A stretch of DNA of 8,359 nt from Halieaceae bacterium (GTDB lineage Bacteria; Pseudomonadota; Gammaproteobacteria; Pseudomonadales; Halieaceae): assembly GCA_003520285.1 (NCBI GenBank), contig DOVB01000271.1:1-8359 (forward strand), in the 5' to 3' direction. How positions within the stretch are numbered: position 1 is the stretch's first letter; each line of letters opens with the position of its first letter. Shown piece after piece: positions 5,080-8,359 of this stretch. The notes beneath the pieces are model-generated. The model did not search any database, had not been told where the DNA came from, and saw nothing but the letters and a program-made list of their open reading frames with translations. The position numbers and the translations under genes are program-made.

Positions 5080-6231
5080 TCAGCTCTTTTCTGGCTCGCC
5101 ATTTTTATCAAATCTCATACCTAGAGGAACTCTCGGAACCGGTATCTCAGAGTTTACTCCACCTCGATTAAAACTATTGATGTTAAAAATAAAGGCGATG
5201 ACCTGAGCAACGGCTTCGTATAAAGGCTCTGGAATGTAACCGTTGAGATCTGTCGTAAAAAATAAAGAACGCGCCAATATGGGTGAGGTAAACAGAGGGA
5301 CTCCTTCCTCTTTGGCTCGCTCTCTGATCTTTTCAGCAATGAAGTCAGACCCCTTGGCAACTAATTTAGGTGGTAGGTCACCGGTTGGATCGTATGCCAG
5401 TGCAACTGCAAAGTGCTCTGGGTTAGTGATAACGACATCTGCGTCCGCTATTGCTTCAAGCATTCGCATCGATGCTAATTCTCTCTGCTTCTGTCTGATA
5501 CGTTGCTTCACTTCCGGGCGGCCATCGGTGTCTTTGGCTTCTTCTTTGACCTCCTGCTTTGTCATTTTCAGCTTCTTATTATACTCTTGCAGCTGATAAG
5601 GTGCGTCAATCATTGCAATAATAATTAGGGCGAGAGTCGCCACCAAAAAAGAAAAGACAATAATTGATCCACCGAGTGCTAAGCCCCCCTCAAAGTTCAT
5701 CAGCGAGGTAAACATTAGCTGTCCTGCATAGTTGTCAACCAGCAGATAGGTGAGGCCACCCACTAAGAGGAATTTCCCAATCGTCTTGAAAAAATCGAAG
5801 ACGACCTTCATGCCAAACATGCGCTTAAGACCGGATAGGGGGTTTAGCTTCGAAGCCTTGGGCGCGATCGCTTTCCAAGAAAAGTTATAGCCCCCCAGCA
5901 CACCCGACACTAGCAATGAAACCACGAATGCTGCTGCACCCAAAGGGGCTACTACTAAGAGCGCGTCCATGAGACCCTTGCCCACTCTAGACGTCAGACC
6001 ACTCACATCAAAGACATGTTTTGGATCAAACACGAACGCAGCCGCAAACTGCTCCGATATTTTGATGATCATCGCGCCACCGAAAAGATACATAAAACCC
6101 GCGACTGTGATCACCGTTGCTGCGATCGATAGTTCTTGTGATCGAGCTACCTGTCCATCATCTCTAGATTTTTGTATCCGTTTACTGGTTGGCTCCTCCG
6201 TCTTCTCCTGGGTACTGTCATTTTCCGCCAT
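5080..6231 (-). CDS. flhB: FlhB, flagellar export gate protein and substrate-specificity switch
   Basis: 383 residues, the normal FlhB length. The N-terminus QEKTEEPTSKRIQKSRDDGQ is typical of the family. Four hydrophobic segments lie at about 36-56, 88-114, 148-166 and 186-209, with the conserved loop SKLNPLSGLKRMFG at 127-140 and the linker DAPYQLQEYNKKLKMTKQEV after the last span. The cytoplasmic domain includes PEVKQRIRQKQRELASMRM and the autocleavage region. FlhB sits beside the FliP-FliQ-FliR gate and switches export from rod and hook to filament substrates after cleaving itself between Asn and Pro of an NPTH motif. Here that motif is N270-P271-E272-H273 (codons AAC CCA GAG CAC); Thr is replaced by Glu. 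ATG 6231 directly abuts the fliR stop (TAAATG), with AGGTG (6237-6241) inside fliR as binding site. In most related clusters flhA follows; here it does not. Confidence 0.97.
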   Translation of the reverse strand: MAENDSTQEKTEEPTSKRIQKSRDDGQVARSQELSIAATVITVAGFMYLFGGAMIIKISEQFAAAFVFDPKHVFDVSGLTSRVGKGLMDALLVVAPLGAAAFVVSLLVSGVLGGYNFSWKAIAPKASKLNPLSGLKRMFGMKVVFDFFKTIGKFLLVGGLTYLLVDNYAGQLMFTSLMNFEGGLALGGSIIVFSFLVATLALIIIAMIDAPYQLQEYNKKLKMTKQEVKEEAKDTDGRPEVKQRIRQKQRELASMRMLEAIADADVVITNPEHFAVALAYDPTGDLPPKLVAKGSDFIAEKIRERAKEEGVPLFTSPILARSLFFTTDLNGYIPEPLYEAVAQVIAFIFNINSFNRGGVNSEIPVPRVPLGMRFDKNGEPEKS

Positions 6232-7002
6232 TTAAACACCTACCCATATATCTCTTGCTGTTGTGAAGGCCTCAACCCATAACCATTCTATTCTGTGCGC
6301 TATATTGGTTAGATTAATAATTAGTAGGGCGAGTCCCGCGAGTATCATCGCGGGAAAGCCCACAGCAAAAATATTCAGGGCCGGAGCCGACCGAGTTACA
6401 ATCCCAAGGCAAAGGTTGACAAGCAACATGGTCAGCATTATCGGCATCGCTATTAATACCCCACCTAGGAAGACCATTGAAGTCCAAGCCATTACCTTAA
6501 GGATAACCGCATCGAGATCAAAGGCCGCTCCAATAGGAACGAATTCAAAGCTCTGAAGTATTAAGAAAAAGAGTAAACTATGCCCCCCAAAACTCATAAA
6601 AATCAGGGTCGAAAAGATTATCAAGAAAGAGGAGAGAACAGGGACAGTTCCTGCTGAGGGATCCATTATTTGCGCCATACCTAAGCCCATACTCATAGAC
6701 AAAGCTTGCCCTGCTAGGATAAGTGCTCCGTTCACCACCTGCAATGTAACGGCAATTGCTATTCCCACAAACATTTCCCGCACCAGAATCACCATCCCCT
6801 CAGAAGACAATGGATTCAGATTTGGCACCTCGATAAGAGGGTATATCACCCAAGTCAAGACAATTGCTAACACGATGCGGATAGGCAATGACACGACATC
6901 GAGCGAGATGAGTGGCGCTGCTATTATCATAGCGGAAATCCGCAACATGGGAATTAAGCCTGTCGCAAGCAAGTTAACAATATCGTCAAAGACAATGTCC
7001 AT
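6232..7002 (-). CDS. fliR: FliR, flagellar export gate protein
   Basis: 256 residues, usual family length, strongly hydrophobic with about five to six membrane segments. Family features include MRISAMIIAAPLISLDVVSL near the N-terminus, LGMAQIMDPSAGTVPVLSSF (107-126), GGHSLLFFLILQSFEFVPIG (139-158) and RSAPALNIFAVGFP (204-217), a hallmark of FliR. With five FliP and four FliQ subunits it forms the helical export gate through which rod, hook and filament subunits pass. The start codon overlaps the fliQ stop by one base (TAATG), and the stop abuts flhB, so it is translated within a tightly coupled operon. Nothing unusual is seen. Confidence 0.96.
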   Translation of the reverse strand: MDIVFDDIVNLLATGLIPMLRISAMIIAAPLISLDVVSLPIRIVLAIVLTWVIYPLIEVPNLNPLSSEGMVILVREMFVGIAIAVTLQVVNGALILAGQALSMSMGLGMAQIMDPSAGTVPVLSSFLIIFSTLIFMSFGGHSLLFFLILQSFEFVPIGAAFDLDAVILKVMAWTSMVFLGGVLIAMPIMLTMLLVNLCLGIVTRSAPALNIFAVGFPAMILAGLALLIINLTNIAHRIEWLWVEAFTTARDIWVGV

Positions 7003-7274
7003 TAGCTCAGAAACATGTACTGCACTCGCTCAAATATGCTCTCATAAAATTCCACCATTGTGGCAAGCTGCCACTCCCCAAATATGGCAAGCGCCAAAGC
7101 TAGTGCAATTAATTTAGGGATAAAACTGAGCGTCATCTCTTGTATCGAGGTTGCCGCCTGGAGGATACCTATGATCAAACCTACAGCGAGTGCTGTCAAA
7201 AGAATAGGAGATGCCACAAGAGCAGCTGTCCAAATGGCACTCCCCCCCAGATTAATGACATCTCCTGATTCCAT
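7002..7274 (-). CDS. fliQ: FliQ, flagellar export gate protein
   Basis: 90 residues with two membrane hairpin helices (about 14-40 and 50-71) and the conserved segment GIIL-type LIIGILQAATSIQEMTLSFI, matching FliQ throughout. Four copies wrap the FliP-FliR core of the export gate. The start at ATG 7274 gives a 90-residue protein that lines up with the 89-residue E. coli FliQ; the ATG at 7298 would add eight residues lacking in homologues and overlap fliP. The binding site GAGGG (7282-7286) overlaps the fliP stop, which suggests translational coupling. Confidence 0.95.
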   Translation of the reverse strand: MESGDVINLGGSAIWTAALVASPILLTALAVGLIIGILQAATSIQEMTLSFIPKLIALALALAIFGEWQLATMVEFYESIFERVQYMFLS

Positions 7275-7281
7275 ATCTACA

Positions 7282-7286
7282 CCCTC
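7282..7286 (-). promoter_or_regulatory. Ribosome binding site that fixes the fliQ start
   Basis: GAGGG on the minus strand, seven bases before ATG 7274, overlaps the TGA stop of fliP (7285-7287). It decides between the 90- and 98-residue versions of FliQ. Confidence 0.7.
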
Positions 7287-8037
7287 ATATCTGGGCAAAA
7301 CTTCCAGCTAGAGACCCAATAAGTAGATTCCACCCATCGACCATCACGAACAGTAATAGCTTGAAAGGGAGAGAAATCATCATTGGCGAGAGCATCATCA
7401 TACCCATAGACATTAGAATACTGGCAACAACCAAATCGATGACGACAAAGGGAATGTAAAGCATAAATCCAATTGTGAAGGCGCTCTTCAACTCTGACGC
7501 GATGAACGCGGGGACTAGGATATTCAGTGGTAAATCATTCGGGGTGTTGTACTGGACGTCATCATTCAGAAGGCTAATAAAGGTTTGAATATCTGACTCT
7601 CTTGTTTGCTGCAGCAAAAAGGTCTTGATTGGCACTTGCGCTCTCAGTAATGCGTCTTCAAGCCCGATCTCGCTGTTTACATAGGGTTGAATCGCCTCCT
7701 CGTTCACGACAGTAGCTACGGGAGTCATTATGAAAATCGTTAAAAATAAAGCCAGGCCCAGAAGGACTTGATTGGGGGGTGTTTGAGCCGTACCCATGGC
7801 TTGTCGCAAAAGCGATAAGACGATGATAATTCTCGTGAAACTGGTCATCATGAGCAGTAATGATGGCAGCAAAGTCAAAATGGTCATCAAGCCCAACAAT
7901 TGCAGGGTTATTGAGTACTCGGTTTGACCATTTTGCAAGGCGTTAGACGTGACGATCGGTATGGTGCCTTGTGAAAAACTGACATCCGCAAACAGAACAA
8001 GCAGCAAGCTTAGACCGGGCTTTATTAAATTTTTCAT
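7285..8037 (-). CDS. fliP: FliP, flagellar export gate protein
   Basis: 250 residues. A cleavable signal peptide is apparent (about 1-22, LIKPGLSLLLVLFADVSFSQ), as in FliP of other Proteobacteria. Membrane segments lie at about 43-63, 88-110, 186-206 and 220-243. Conserved FliP stretches include TSFTRIIIVLSLLRQAMGTA (65-84), PPNQVLLGLALFLT (87-100), the gate loop MGMMMLSP (211-218) and ISLPFKLLLFVMVDGWNLLI (221-240). Five copies form the core of the export gate with one FliR. The start codon overlaps the fliO stop by four bases (ATGA). All key stretches are intact. Confidence 0.96.
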   Translation of the reverse strand: MKNLIKPGLSLLLVLFADVSFSQGTIPIVTSNALQNGQTEYSITLQLLGLMTILTLLPSLLLMMTSFTRIIIVLSLLRQAMGTAQTPPNQVLLGLALFLTIFIMTPVATVVNEEAIQPYVNSEIGLEDALLRAQVPIKTFLLQQTRESDIQTFISLLNDDVQYNTPNDLPLNILVPAFIASELKSAFTIGFMLYIPFVVIDLVVASILMSMGMMMLSPMMISLPFKLLLFVMVDGWNLLIGSLAGSFAQI

Positions 8038-8318
8038 TTACTCATGTCCTGAAGCGCTTCATCTAAAGTCGAAACGGGTTCTAAGCAAGTCAAAATCGTC
8101 ATGTTCTCTTTCGTAACACCGATCAACAATCTCTGGTTCTCGATCTCTATCACATAAAGTGAGGCATTGTTTTTTAACATGGTATGTGAACGCACTTTAA
8201 CACCCACGTTATCGCGGCGAAAATTTAAGTGAGTTTTGCTGAAGTAGAGTATGACGAGAAGCAGGCCGAAAGTAACGAGAATCGCCGTCACCCACCGTAG
8301 AATATCCAATTCATACAT
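8034..8318 (-). CDS. fliO: FliO, assembly factor for the FliP complex
   Basis: 94 residues: a short N-terminus, one membrane segment (about 7-27, LRWVTAILVTFGLLLVILYF) and a small cytoplasmic beta-rich domain with VRSHTMLKNNASLYVIEIEN, then QRLLIGVTKENMTIL, typical of FliO. FliO helps FliP oligomerise and is often poorly conserved in sequence; assignment leans on this pattern and on its place between fliN and fliP. The start is bounded by an in-frame stop at 8340-8342 and ATG 8318 is the only usable start before the membrane span. The binding site is weak. It overlaps fliP by four bases. Confidence 0.9.
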   Translation of the reverse strand: MYELDILRWVTAILVTFGLLLVILYFSKTHLNFRRDNVGVKVRSHTMLKNNASLYVIEIENQRLLIGVTKENMTILTCLEPVSTLDEALQDMSK

Positions 8319-8328
8319 TGTCGACGAA

Positions 8329-8359
8329 TTACACGTTCTTTATTCTGTCTTCAGAGGGG
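8329..8359 (-). CDS. fliN: FliN-like C-terminal end (partial at the right edge)
   Basis: On the minus strand one frame from 8358 reads PSEDRIKNV and then stops (TAA, 8329-8331), ten bases before the fliO start. E. coli FliN ends in the similar string PSERMRRLSR, and fliN is the standard gene before fliO. Only nine codons are visible, so the call rests on this short match plus gene order. FliN is a C-ring (switch) protein that also docks export chaperone complexes. Confidence 0.72.
   Translation of the reverse strand, partial: PSEDRIKNV

Noticed and set aside
5243..5596. Plus-strand open frame opposite flhB (117 residues)
   Set aside because: It is antisense to the conserved FlhB cytoplasmic domain, which explains its openness, and its translation has no plausible fold.
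6263..6556. Plus-strand open frame opposite fliR
   Set aside because: It lies opposite a strongly conserved FliR region, has no binding site and is Ser/Thr/Ile-rich as expected from antisense of hydrophobic codons.
1..8359. Insertion sequences, tRNA genes, CRISPR arrays or attachment sites
   Set aside because: None seen: no transposase-like frame, no terminal inverted repeats, no regularly spaced repeats, and the gaps between genes are too short.

Overview
The window is a flagellar biosynthesis region from a Gammaproteobacterium. It reads at roughly 48% G+C by eye and is densely packed: no gap between genes exceeds about 65 bases. FlhG directly followed by FliA, and the order fliN-fliO-fliP-fliQ-fliR-flhB, are the gene orders of polarly flagellated gammaproteobacteria such as Pseudomonas, Vibrio and Shewanella. 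A marine free-living species is a reasonable guess, but the sequence alone does not fix a genus.

Layout. Left half, plus strand: the 3' end of an acidic, low-complexity protein that runs in from the left edge (to 575), then flhG (640-1434), fliA (1436-2149), an unknown 164-residue soluble protein (2167-2661) and an unknown 195-residue protein with one N-terminal membrane anchor (2709-3296). Right half, minus strand, reading right to left: the last nine codons of a FliN-like protein (8329-8359), fliO (8034-8318), fliP (7285-8037), fliQ (7002-7274), fliR (6232-7002), flhB (5080-6231), then two unrecognised membrane proteins. One of these (4235-5044) is shaped like a degenerate DamX/ExeA-type AAA domain with a C-terminal membrane hairpin. 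The other (3280-4188) has an acidic cytoplasmic N-terminus, one membrane span and a long coiled coil. The two gene blocks converge and overlap tail to tail by 17 bases.

How it fits together. FliP, FliQ, FliR and FlhB, with the assembly factor FliO, build the membrane export gate of the flagellar type III secretion system, and FliN belongs to the C-ring switch. FlhG is the MinD-like ATPase that limits flagellar number in polar flagellates, and FliA is sigma-28 for late flagellar and chemotaxis genes. In the familiar polar-flagellum cluster, flhB is followed by flhA-flhF-flhG-fliA and then che genes. Here flhA and flhF are not in the expected place, the flhG-fliA half is inverted relative to the flhB half, and four unrecognised genes fill the junction.

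The points most worth attention are this four-gene convergent cassette, the DamX-like pseudo-ATPase inside it, and the FlhB autocleavage motif, which reads N-P-E-H instead of the usual N-P-T-H.
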